Source of the DNA: Strigops habroptila
Taxonomy: Eukaryota > Chordata > Aves > Psittaciformes > Psittacidae
Assembly: GCF_004027225.2 (NCBI RefSeq)
Contig: NC_044278.2
Span: 9,176,001 to 9,240,000, forward strand
Length of the DNA stretch: 64,000 nt
Reading direction: 5' to 3'
Of this stretch, positions 24,976 to 37,200 are shown in pieces. The position numbers and the translations under genes are program-made. Position 1 is the first letter of the stretch. Each line of letters begins with the position of its first letter. Under the pieces are notes generated by a model, which saw only the letters and a program-made list of their open reading frames with translations, had not been told where the DNA came from and made no database searches.

Positions 24976-25213
24976 ATGTCCCTCTCCCGTGCCGAAAACC
25001 CGTGTTTTCTGCTGTTCCTGTTTGTCTTCCAAGCGGTGTTTATCCTGATACTCTACCGAGGTGGACCTTCCCATGTGTTCCGGGGGTTTTTAGACACGCC
25101 GCAGGTTCTGGATTACTCCAAACCTCACGATGTGTACACAAACCTCAGCTTGTTCACTCGAGCTCCTAATGAAGAAGCTAAGCCCTACTGCTCGGCACAG
25201 TCACCGATATTTG
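24976..25213 (+). CDS. B4GALT3-like: B4GALT3-like exon 1: anchor and stem
   Basis: It encodes residues 1-79 plus one base: a short tail, the hydrophobic anchor [16 protein letters not shown], a short stem with [14 protein letters not shown] (sequon N56) and YCSAQSPIF. The donor GTAGGT at 25214 is chosen because it joins to TTGGTCCA of exon 2 to give SPIFVGP, matching SPLLVGP of human B4GALT3. Confidence 0.9.
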
Positions 25214-28200
25214 GTAGGTATGAACCCACAGCGTTTGAAGGAACTGCTTTGCAACGTGGTAATGCTGAACGCTTTGTAAATGTAAGTTGTGTATTATCCC
25301 CAACTTTTCCACTTTAAAACTGTTACGCTGGTGTAAGACTTTCGCTGACAAATTTTTCTTGCCTTAATTGACCCGTTTTTATCGGTTATATGAGGAAAAG
25401 TACTTTATTAACCTGAAAGCTTCCAATATTAAGTATTTGGCTGTGCAGAGATTGTAGAACAAGAGTGAAAACAGTGCATATGGGGTTAATGCCAAGTAAG
25501 TAACACTTTGGATTTTTTCCTTTGGTAACTGCATAATTTTGACCTCTGACTCACTGTAACTCCAGGGTTCTTTGTCTCAGCCTTATATCAAGCCTCTATC
25601 TCAATAGAAATCAATTAAGTTGGCTTTAAGTATTGTTTGTATGAGAATGTAGCTTGGCACCTTGCTCTTCGTGGCCATCTTTGTGGCCTGTGATTGTTAT
25701 GCATCCTTTAGACTTAGAAACTTCTCATTTAGACATAAAAGTCTGGTCACAGGCTAATTTGTATTTTCACTAGGACCAAGTTAGAGCTGACCCTAGAGGC
25801 AGCATTCATCCAGCTGCTGCACTGCTAAAAACAGTTGAGAAACTGTAAGTAAATACATAGTGAAACCCACAAAGCAAGTTTGTTGGTAGTAAAGTGGTGC
25901 ATCTCCAATAGTAGGGAATCAGGTCGACTGAGACAGCAGAAAAAGGTGAGTTGGTAAGTATGCACTTACAGCTGGTTTGGGGACACCTACTTCTGTGTAG
26001 TAAGTTACCCTTGTCTGGTTTTCTGTACTGTGCAGGTTTCTGCTTATCCAAGTCTTGAATATACTACTTGAAACTACTACTTAATAGTTGCCCTGCTGTT
26101 GTAGGAAGGCTGATCACCTCACGTGGAGCACGGTGGAGCACAGTAAAAGCAAATGGCTCTTACCACCTGGTTCAAGGTCAAAGTATTGTGGAAAGCCAGT
26201 GCTGTGATTACTCTTGTGTCAAGTTGCTTACTTCAGTTAAGAGAACTCTGCTTTGGATGAGCCTTTTTAGACTGCAGTCTTTGTAATGATGCTTGTTCTT
26301 CTGGGAAGGTTTCTTCCTTCCTCTGTTGCTGAGGTTAAATGAAATACGTGCAGGATGGATGACGAAACTGCATGATAACTTTTAGGGTATATACTTCAGC
26401 ATTTCCCTTGGAAACAGCTCTACTGAAATAGTACAGGGCCTTTTTGCACAGGTGCCAGATGGAGTGGGCTTTGTGCAGTCTCTGTTCATCGCTACCTACA
26501 GCCCATCAGTTCTTTTGGGAAGCTACAGTTCTGTGCTTCAGCCTGACTTGTTTTATTGGAACAAGCACAGCAGAAATGTGCCTGCACCCTGCTTGTCTCT
26601 GCTGCTGCGAATCTGCTGCCCTGCAAAGAGTCAAGTGACAGAGCTTTGGTCTCAAAGAAGACAAGCAACAAAACTGGGTGCAGTTCTGTGCAGCCTGCCA
26701 GCTATCAGATAAGTAAGAGTCATGACCTATATAAAGGAGGCAGACACAGAGTAAAATAACACTGATTGGTGCACTTAGAGCTGTGAAATCTTTTTAAGAC
26801 CTCTTCTGCCCATCCCTGATTCAGATCAGCTGAATTAAGCTGCAACTTAACTTTTACTCAGTGCTATTTCCCTTTAAATATGAGAAGTAAGTTGTTCCTT
26901 CTGGTATCACTATATGCCAGCCTTTCTGGGTGGTTTGGTTGGGGTTTCTTTTAGCAATGTGTACTACTCTGCAAGGTGGTTGCCCTTTGTTCTGTATGTG
27001 ATGGGCACATATGAATAGATACATGAATACTTCTTTATAAATGCCTTGATCAGCTTCTCTCATGGGACTGAGAGAATGACTGAGGCTTATGAGCCTTTAA
27101 TTTCCTAACGCCATTAAATGAGACTTCAAAACCATTCTCGAGGACTCCAGTCTTCAGTTCAGAGCTGTGTCCACTCCAAAGCGTGTTAAAGGAACTGGGA
27201 GAATGCCAAACAGCTTAAATGGTTTCTGCATCAGGGCTTTCATGAAGTACAGCGCTTCTTCCACTTATGTATATAGTAGATCATCTCGATCAGCTCATCT
27301 GTCTCCCACCTACCTCATAAATCTACAGCATCTTGGCTCTTCCAGGCCTGTGGAGGAAGAATTAAAGTATAATTGCTGAACATCTTTGCCTTGGAGGGAC
27401 TGGACTTGCTGACTGATGTTACTTTTTTAACACTTAGTAGTGTCCACTGAGCATTTTGTATCCAGCAGCTTGAAAAGCATTGTCCTAGATACTCAGTGGC
27501 TTCATTAACACTGTGAATAAATCACTCGAGTTCCTTTAAAGGTTAAAGTTTCTACACAAATAACCAGTTGCCTGTTCTCTCCTCCTTCGTCCTTGGAAAA
27601 GGCAGAGTGTCCTCTGGCTTTCTCACATTGCATGCAAGATGTGCTGTTTCAGCTCATCTTTTCCTCTTAGCAAGAACAACTTTGGTGCTAGAAGACTTCA
27701 AGAGGTACCTTCATGCACGGTGTGTGCTGAATGAGTTTGTTTGGCCCTGGAGGGCTTTAACAGTTGAAAGTTCTGTTTGTAACTCTGCTGTTTATAATCT
27801 GCTCATGCTGTGGAAGCATTTCTTTTCCTCAAAGCCCTTCTTAGACTAGTAACTGCCTTTCACTCCCTGTCATAACCTTGCCATGAGTGTAACCATCTAT
27901 TGTGGTAATGAGTAGGTAGCTCTTGCTACCTTTTCTAATGGAGGCTCTCCTGTTAAGAGTTTCTTCTCTTGGATTTAAAGAGCAGTAAAAAGGCGGTAAT
28001 GCTGAGATTCGTTTTCAGGGGCAGTTGAGGCAGCCTTGTATTCTGGTATTAGAAACTGGTTCTTAAGTTAAAGCTGTTGCTCTGCTTTTTTTTCTGCTGC
28101 TTCATTCAAACAGCGGTAGAATTGTACAAGTGTGACTCTGCTAATGCAGTGTGTGGTGCTGCACTTTCTCAGTGAGGTATTCATCCATGCTCCTGTTCCC

Positions 28201-31200
28201 ATTTGTTCAGCTTGTGTAAGTTCTGTTTATTCTCTTGGAAATGTGTAATTACAGCTGCTAACTCGAAATGTGTAGCAAGGAATTGAGAAGTCATGTCGTT
28301 TCTTTCCTAAGATGGGATGGATGTGGTCACAATCAGTAGATTCCCCCTGATAGGCAAATGTGTTGCCTAGAAAGTAAAGCAACAGGAGTGTGCTGTCACT
28401 GGCACCAGTGACAAGTCAGACAGGGAATTGTGGGGTTTAACTCTACACACTAAAGTTTCACATCAGTTAAACGTTGTGTGATGATACAGGCACAGGAAGA
28501 GCTTAGGAACCAGCCTATGGGGAAATATCTTGGATGCTTCAGGGTGTTGATCCTGCACCTTGTCTGAATTGGGATCCTGTGCTTTCCAGCATGTCTAAGA
28601 TGGTTTTTCCTTCTTTCCCAGAGCTGCACTCCAGCAGTTCTGTTTCTCTTTGTTTGGTCCAGCCTGCAACTGCTCTGTTCACATCTGGGATTTAACTGGA
28701 TTACAGTGCATTAGCCTTTGGGTAGTTGGGAGACTGCAGAGCCACAAAGTAGCTTGTACCAAGCAGTGTAGGGCAGCAGAGGTTTCAGGGACGTAAGTCA
28801 CAGACTAACTTCTTTTCTTCCGTGTTTCCATGGCATATTGAGTTTCTGAGCTGAGGAGTTTGAGGTATGGAGCTTGGTAAAACGTGACATCTTGAAACCC
28901 TGGGAAAATGCAGATGTTGCCCTCTTGAATAGAATCCTAGGATCAACTCGGTTGGAAAAGACCTTCAAGATCATCAAGTCCATTACCCCAGGACTGCCAA
29001 GACCACCACTAACCCATATGACTGAGGGAAATGAATATGCTTGGGTATGGAAGGAGACAACAGGAGTGAAACTATTGCATGTTACCTTACTCATTCCCTT
29101 ATGTCCAAATTTAGATTGGATTGTTTAGACTTGAAGGATTATTGCTACAGAATCCTACTCTGCAATACAAAGAGCCCTGATTGTATTATAGAACACAAAA
29201 CACTGCTGTTATGTGAGAACAAAAGGGATTAATTCCCTATATCTTATATTTTCCTTGGAGCAATGATGTGTAGTTGAAATCCAATCTGAATATAACATTC
29301 CTTTAGCAAGCTCCAGTTGTTATCAAATCAGTGGGTAATGGTGCATCAGTTAAAGATCTGATCATCAGGGAGTTCATAAATCTAAAAAGCAATAAAAACT
29401 ACAGGTTACAAACAATGTTGGACTGAAACGTGGTGGTCTTAAAGGCAGAAAAAGAAACTGCATAGAATCATGGAATCAGCCAGGTTGGAAAAAACCTTTA
29501 AGATCACCAAGTCCAGCCGTTCCCCAGCACTGCCAAGGCCACCACTAACCCATGTCACTGAGGGCCTCGGCTACACGGGGTGTGAACGCTTGCAGGGACG
29601 GTGACTCCAGCACTGCCCTGGGCAGCCTGTTCCAATGCCTGAGCACCCTCTGGGGAAGGAATTGTTCCTCAGCTCCATCTAAACCTCCCCTGGCGCAGCT
29701 TGAGGCCGTTACCTCTTGTCCCATCCCTTGTTCCTTGGGCAAAGAGACTGACCCCACCTCGCTCCATCCTCCTGTCAGGCAGTTGTAGAGAGTGACAAGG
29801 TCCCCCCGAGCCTTCTCTTCTCCACACTAAACCCCCCCAGGTCCCTCAGCCGTTCCTCATCACACTTGTGCTCCAGGCCCTGCACCAGCTCCATTGCCCT
29901 TCTCTGGCCCTGCTCCAGCAACTCAATGTCTCTCTTGTAGTGAGGGGCTCAGAACTGACACAGGATTCAAGCTGCGGCCTCACCAGTGCCCAGCACAGGG
30001 AGAAGTAGAGTAGAAGTAGGTAATAACTTCATAAAATCTTAACCATAGCTATGACCTAGATTCGTGGGCCCACAGCATGATTCTCTGAAACAATGCTCCT
30101 CTGTTTGAGGTATGGCAACATATTCACACTTCCTACTGAGGGTAGCACAGTCAAAATCAAATTCCCCTGCATTTGAGATACTTCGGGAAGGCCTGAAAAG
30201 CGAGTCAGCTATTGCAAGAGCTTGCTGACAAACAAAAGTCAGGTTGTCCTTTTAAAACCAAACCTAACCTAACCAATAAACCCCATGAAGTGGGATTCCC
30301 AGCGGCTACACCTTTCTGAAAGCATGAGGAATGGGATCACTGGCTTTTCAGACTGACCCTCACAAAGTGCCCTTGTGTGTTCCTTGAGGAGGGAAAGGAG
30401 ATACTTCCCAATACAGGTTTGCCCATCAGAAATGGGAGTTACACCAACTTGCACATACTAGGAAAATGTTCCCAGTTCTGAATGGCCAGCTGGAAACTTG
30501 GGCCCAAATTTAGTCCCTAAGCCTTGTTAGGGCTCAGAACACCCCAAACTTTCCCCCAAAGCAGTGGAGGGGTGTTGCTGCTTTGTGTCAGTTAAACAGG
30601 ATGTGGGGTGAACACAGGCTCTTTTTTTGTTGTGGTTAGAATTGTAACAGGAACTTGACTATAGAATGGGCTGGAAGAAGAACCTTGTGGACTCAACTGC
30701 TTCAATACTTAGACTTGAAACACGCCTGTACCTTGCCCTGCTCAAAGGCAAGCTACTCAACACCAGGCCTAAATATTTGCTCTTTCTTTCAGGCTTCAGA
30801 GAACGATTGATTTCTGGGGTTTAAGAGGGAGTCTGACTTACAACATCCTGAAAACTCAGTCTGAGACATTAAGAATGAGCTTGGAAGGAAAAGAAGATCT
30901 TATTTATAACTATTTAAAACCAAAATCAAACTAAACCAAACCACCAATAATTTACCTGGCAGGCTTCTGGTGCAGAACCGTACGTTGTCTTTGGGTAGCA
31001 TGGTCTGCAGAGAATTGTTGGTCCTACTTCAAACTCTCATGTGAAATCATCAGCTGTTAATTGTGATTTAGGTGAATCTTTCTAGTTCATTTAAGGAATA
31101 GATTTTAATCTTCTGCATTTGTGCTCTCTGTTTTCCTACGAGTTGACAGTGGTTGGAAGCCATGAAGAGACACTGGTTTAATATAGAAACTAATAGACCT

Positions 31201-34200
31201 CTTCTGGTAGTTCTGGAACCTTCTCTCGTTGCTCAGAACAGATATTGAAATAATTGATTTGTTTCTTCATACTGTAGCACTAGCAGACCTCTGTTAAAAT
31301 GGTAGTTGACATTTGCTATAGATTCTTTCTTACCTGTGACTTGTCAAGCTGTTTCCATCTGATGAACGGAAGAATTAATCTAAAGATGCAGATTTTGATG
31401 AGGTAAGAACTGAGGAATACATCCAGTATGTTTTGTGTTTACTATCAGAGTGCTGAGCAGAGAAACACTCAGATGTGCCCTGTGCTTCTTCCTGAAAATG
31501 TAACATATCTCTCTTCTTCCTTCTCAGTTGTCACCTGCTGCTCCCCAAATTCTGAAGCACTGCCTGCTTATCATGGTGTAGATAATTAAATGATACAGCA
31601 AGAACAGCCTTTGTGGCATGTAACTAGAACATCAAATTGAGCTTGAAACTGTTTTAAGATCAAGCTAACATTTCCTAAAGCATTTATATTCATCTAGGCT
31701 TTAAGCTATTTCTTCCCCAACCTGCTGAATATCCTTTTGGACATCCTCTGTGCCAGTGTCTGAAGGGGCCTACAAGGACGCTGGAGAGGGACTCTTCATC
31801 AGGGAGTGTAGCGATAGGACAAGGGGTGATGGGTTCAAACTGAAACAGGGGAAGTTCAGGTTAGATATAAGGAAGAAGTTCTTTACTGTGAGGGTGCTGA
31901 GGTGCTGGCACAGGTTGCCCAGAGAAGTGGTAAATGCTCCATCCCTGGCAGTGTTCAGGGCCAGGTTGGACAGAGCCTTGGGTGACATGGTCTAGTGTGA
32001 GTTGTCCCTGCCCTTGGCAGGGGGTTGGAACTGGATGATCTGAAGGTCCTTTCCAACCCAAACCATTGTATGATTCTATGTGGGTACATCTGTGGTGGTG
32101 TTACCTGTTCTGCAGGAGGGCTGATGTCTGAAGTAGTAAACGTGTACCTAATGTGATAGGTGTGAATGAAGGTTGAGAAACATCGCTGATCTTTACTTTT
32201 TTTCCCTTTTTTCTGTCTTCTCCTCACAGTTGGTCCATTAACCATCACCTTCAGAGTGCTCCCTAGTGAAAAAATGATCATCAGAAAAAACCCTTTCGTT
32301 CAGGCTGGTGGCACCTACAGGCCACCTCACTGCCTGCCCCGCTACAGATCAGCCATCCTTGTAGCCTACAGGAACCAGAAGAAGTACCTTCAGCACCTTC
32401 TCTACTATATCCATCCTTTCTTGCAGCGCCAGCAGCTCAGTTACACCATCTACTTGATTCAGCAGGTAAAGCTCAATCAGATGTGCCTAGTGGGGTAGCT
32501 GAGCTGCTCAGTTCAGGGTTAGGTTCTGAACAAGGAACCTAATCCTATTCTTCTGTGGAAGTACCAATTTCATGCATGGGCTGAGAGGAGGTCAGGTTTA
32601 TGCTGTCCCATCTCCATACCATCATTCTGCTATTGATTGGTTCTACTTTTTCTCCTGCAGAGGGATAAAGTCATTAAAGTCATTAAGTGGTAACTTGTGT
32701 TTTCAGCTCCTCAGGAGTTGAATGTGGCTTGTCTGTAGCTTGTCACTGTGGCTACTGAGCAAAACTGGGGAGACTAAATGCTAAAGTGAAATTAGGTATT
32801 TTTTAGTCTGTATCAGACAAAAACATCTGGTTTGACCCTGCTGAGGGGCAACCTGGCTTATGGGTCTTTTAAAAGTGAGCCTTCTTCAGGTGCCCATGGT
32901 ATATAGCCCCTGGCACAGCAAAGGGTACAACTGAGAACACTGTGAAGAGAATGGGTGACATTTTTAGAGGCTGGGGCATGAAATCCGCAGCCAATATTGA
33001 TTCATCCCAGGTTTATTCCATCAAATAAGGTTTTTTTGCTTACATAAATGGAAATGGAGTTCTCATCCTTGTTGTTTTGGTGAAGAAATGTAGGTTTGCT
33101 TTTCCAGGTGGGAAATGGTACCTTTAACCGAGCAAAGCTGCTCAATGTCGGTGTCCGGGAGGCCCTGAAGGATGAAGACTGGGACTGTCTGCTCCTGCAC
33201 GACGTCGACCTGGTACCTGAGAATGATTATAACCTCTATGTTTGTGATGAATACTATCCCAAACACATGGCCAGTGCTATGGATAAGTTTCAGTACACGT
33301 AAGTGCCTCTGTTTCCTTTGGATATGTATTCTAATTGCACTTTGGCATAGAAAGTAGGAATGGGGACAGTGAGAGATACACCTTTAAGAGGTTTTCTGTT
33401 TGTTAGTTTTGCAGTAGTGACTTCCCCAGAAAAGGGTGTTCTTAACCTTAGGTATGCAGTTAGGAACAGTGAGGAACAGTTAGGAGCAGTTCCTTACCTG
33501 CAGTTCCCTGTTGCACTCTTAGCTCAGCCTGGCAAGTGAGTGGCAGATTCCTGTTTGCCTTTCCTTCCAGAACAAAAGTAGAGGGTGGGAATTATTGGAT
33601 CAAGTGGAAGGTGTGTGATAGGATGCAGGTCTTTTGAACTGCCCCAAGATGTGACTTTCAAAACCAGCTTTACTTCAGTCTGCTGGGGGAGAAGGTGGTA
33701 GGGATGGGAGGGGAGGAATTACACTGGGTTTGCTGTTCTGGATTTGAGCACTGTTATGGCGGCGTCTGTGAGGTATGTGATTGATGTATGTGTGACTTGG
33801 ATGATGATGTTAGTTTGTGGAGGGCTGGTATTATCCTTCAATACTGATATTTTTTTCCCTTTCTCTTTTAGTCTGCCATATAAGTCCTTTTTTGGGGGTG
33901 TATCTGCTCTGACTCCAGAACATTACATGAAGATGAATGGGTTTCCAAACACGTACTGGGGCAGTGGTGGTGAAAATGATGACATTGCTACCAGGTACTA
34001 ATGCTGAAACAGAACCAAGCTGGCTCGTGACCATGTAGCATTATTACCCTGAGAAAGGAACTGAGATGATGGATGTTCCTTCGTGTGGTTGCAGTATCGT
34101 TATAATCCAAAATGCTGTTGGCATTGGGAATGGTTAATGTCAGCAGATGCTCAGAATCTCTGAATCCAGTCATTGTATGCTGGGAGGACAAGGCTTTCCG

Positions 34201-37200
34201 CAGACTCTGGAGGGCACAATGTTACTTCAGGTCCTTGTGCCTTCAGTGGCTCTGAAGTGTGTCCAAGGGGTTATAACCACCAGTAGCTGACAAGTGACTC
34301 CCTTGACATTACCAGTCCCAAGGGAGGGAAGGAATCTGCAGGCTTGATGAATAAAAAACCCTAGAAGGTGCTTAATAATGCTCAGCCAGTTGGGAATTTA
34401 AGTTATGTGAAGTGCATTTAGGTTGCTCCAAGTGTTATCTAATCACCAGTACTTAGAATTAAGGAAGACAAGGAGTTGTGGCTGCAGTGCTGAGGGATGG
34501 AGAAGCCTGTGTACTCCTGTGAGACAGTGACAGCAAATCTGATGGGGTTTCTTGAGTTGCCATGGCAGCAGCACGCTGTACAAGTGAATACAATGAGTTT
34601 AGTTCCAGCCTAACTCAAACCCTTCAAGTACAAAACCAGGGCTGTGGCTGCTTTATTCAGCTTTGCTGTTGCATTGTGCACCTTTATCTCATGCAAGCTC
34701 ATGAGGAGTTTAGTGCACCAGCACTAAAGGCCTTGTGTGGATTTTGTCTTGCCCAGTGTGAGAGGTTACACAGGTTCAGTGGAATGTTCTGTTCCGGGAC
34801 TGTAGGAGTTTTTAGAAAGCAGTATTCTTCTGGGAATTGAAAGTCAGCTTTTCTAACATAGAATTCCTCTTTTTCCTTTCAGAGAAAGCTTAAGTAAAAG
34901 GGTGTAGGATTGTTGAGAGATTCAGCATTTCCTAAAGGAATGGAATGCTGGGGGAATAGATCTTTCCATCAAACATGGGTCTATTCAGCTGTTCTTAGTA
35001 CAGCTCAGGCACCTAACATGGTTTTCAATACCATGCCAGCTATGGCTGCCCTAGGTTATGTACATCTCAAAATAGCCCTTTGGTGAAGGGGAGTAAATCC
35101 TGTGGTGTTTCTCTGAAGCTCATGCTAATGATTAGCAGTGGGGTGGCCACAGGTACACAGAGGCCAGGGCAGGGCCTGTTAATGATTTATCCATCCTCAA
35201 CCTGCTGGAGCGGGGCCAGAGAAGGGCAATGGAGCTGGTGCAGGGCCTGGAGCACAAGTGTGATGAGGAACGGCTGAGGGACCTGGGGGGGTTTAGTCTG
35301 GAGAAGAGAAGGCTCAGGGGGGACCTTATCGCTCTCTACAACTGCCTGACAGGAGGATGGAGCCAGGAGGGGGCTGGTCTCTGCTCCCAAGGAACAAGGG
35401 ATGGGACAAGAGGAAACGGCCTCAAGCTGTGCCAGGGGAGGTTTAGATGGAGATGAGGAACAATTCCTTCCCCAGAGGGTGCTCAGGCATTGGAACAGGC
35501 TGCCCAGGGCAGTGCTGGAGTCACCGTCCCTGCAAGTGTTCACACACTGTGTAGCTGAGGCCCTCAGTGCGATGGGTTAGTGGTGGCCTTGGCAGTGCTG
35601 GGGAATGGTTGGACTTGATGAGCTTAAAGGTCTTTTCCAACCCGGCTGATTCTGTGATTCTAAGTTGGGAATGAGCTGCCTGATCGTGAATGACCAGCTT
35701 GATGCACCTACTGGGATTTGGATTTTAGAGGGTGCTCACACACTTCTTACCATGTAGCAACAAAATGACTATTTGAAATTGGACACTGAAATGCAGTACT
35801 TGTCTTAGCAAACACCAGGATCTACCTGTTATTAGAAGCAAACACTAAAACTGGAAGCACTTACATGTTGACATTATCAGCTCCAGGGAAGTCTGTTGGT
35901 TTCTTCTTAACAGTAAATGAATGTATTGACTCTTTCGTGTTACGGTTTTAGTGGAATCTTGTAATGCAAACCCAGTAACAGCAAAGCTCGTTCAGGGTTT
36001 GTGCTTTTTCTTGTCTCTTTGATTGAATCTGCTTATGTTCAGAAAACAAGAAACCTTGTCTAAAACTCAGTCGGACATGACAGTGTGTCAGACTGTCAGT
36101 GTTGTCATTATGTGATGGCTCCAGACTAACAAATCCCTTCAGATCTGTAGCCTGTGCCAGCTTTGCAGCATTCCTGGTTCAGTGCACTTCGCTGCTGTAC
36201 CAGCTCTGGTACACATGTTACAAACATGCCACTGAGGTGACCTCAGTTGAGCAAACATTAGTTCTTAGGATCACGAGTGTGATGACGGAGGTTTGCTGGC
36301 CCTGGCACTGCTGCAGGCACTTGGGATGGGAAAACTACCATAGGTGCCATCCGCAATGGGTTACAGCATCTGAAATGCTGGGTTTAAGAGCTCCCTTCTG
36401 GAATTCTGAGCCTTCAGCTCACTCTGTTCTTATCTAACTGCCCCGCAGCTGAGTGGTTCGGGTTGGTTTGGCTGGTGCCTGTGGTTATCACAGACCATCT
36501 GAGTGAATGGCACTTCTCAAAGAACAGAGGGAGGCTTAATCAGGACTCTTCATCAGGGACTGTACCGACAGGACAAGGGGTGATGGGTTCAACTGAAACA
36601 AGGGAAGTTCAGGTTAGATATAAGGAAGAAGTTCTTTACTGTGAGGGTGCTGAGGCGCTGGCACAGGGTGCCCAGAGAAGCTGTGGCTGCCCCATCCCTG
36701 GCAGTGTTCAAGGCCAGGTTGGACAGAGCCTTGGGCAACATCATCTAGGGTGACATGTCCCTGCCCATGGTAGGGGGTTGGAACTGGATGATCTGAAGGT
36801 TCTTTCCAATCCAAACCATTCTGTGATTCTATGATCTGAAACTCGGCACTGGCTTCCTTTCAGAAACTGCAAGTTTATCTTTTGGGGTTGTTTTCATTTC
36901 GGTGATGGAGGCCTAGGCAGTGAAAGCTCTGCTCTTGCAAGGGAGTGAGAATCATGCTCAGTTGTGAGATTGAAGGGGATAGCTCTGGAATGCTCTCTGT
37001 GCTGTTGTTCATTCCCTGCTTGCTGTAATCCTCTTTGTACACTGTCAAAGCACCCTGCAGCTGCGAGCTTTCCAGCCCAAGCCTGTGTAGGACTTGCTAG
37101 AGGAGATAACATGGCACTGTGGTGTTAAACCCACTCCCATCAGCCTTTTGCTTTTCCTGCATTAGCACTGCAAATCATCCCTGGGTTTGCATTCCCCTAT

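Larger units (their letters stand above)
25214..32229 (+). other. Intron 1 of the B4GALT3-like gene (7 kb)
   Basis: This is the longest intron of the gene. It contains three CR1 insertions (28928-29027, 29462-30005, 31748-32081) and no recognised exon. The last CR1 ends about 150 bp before the exon 2 acceptor. Confidence 0.8.
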
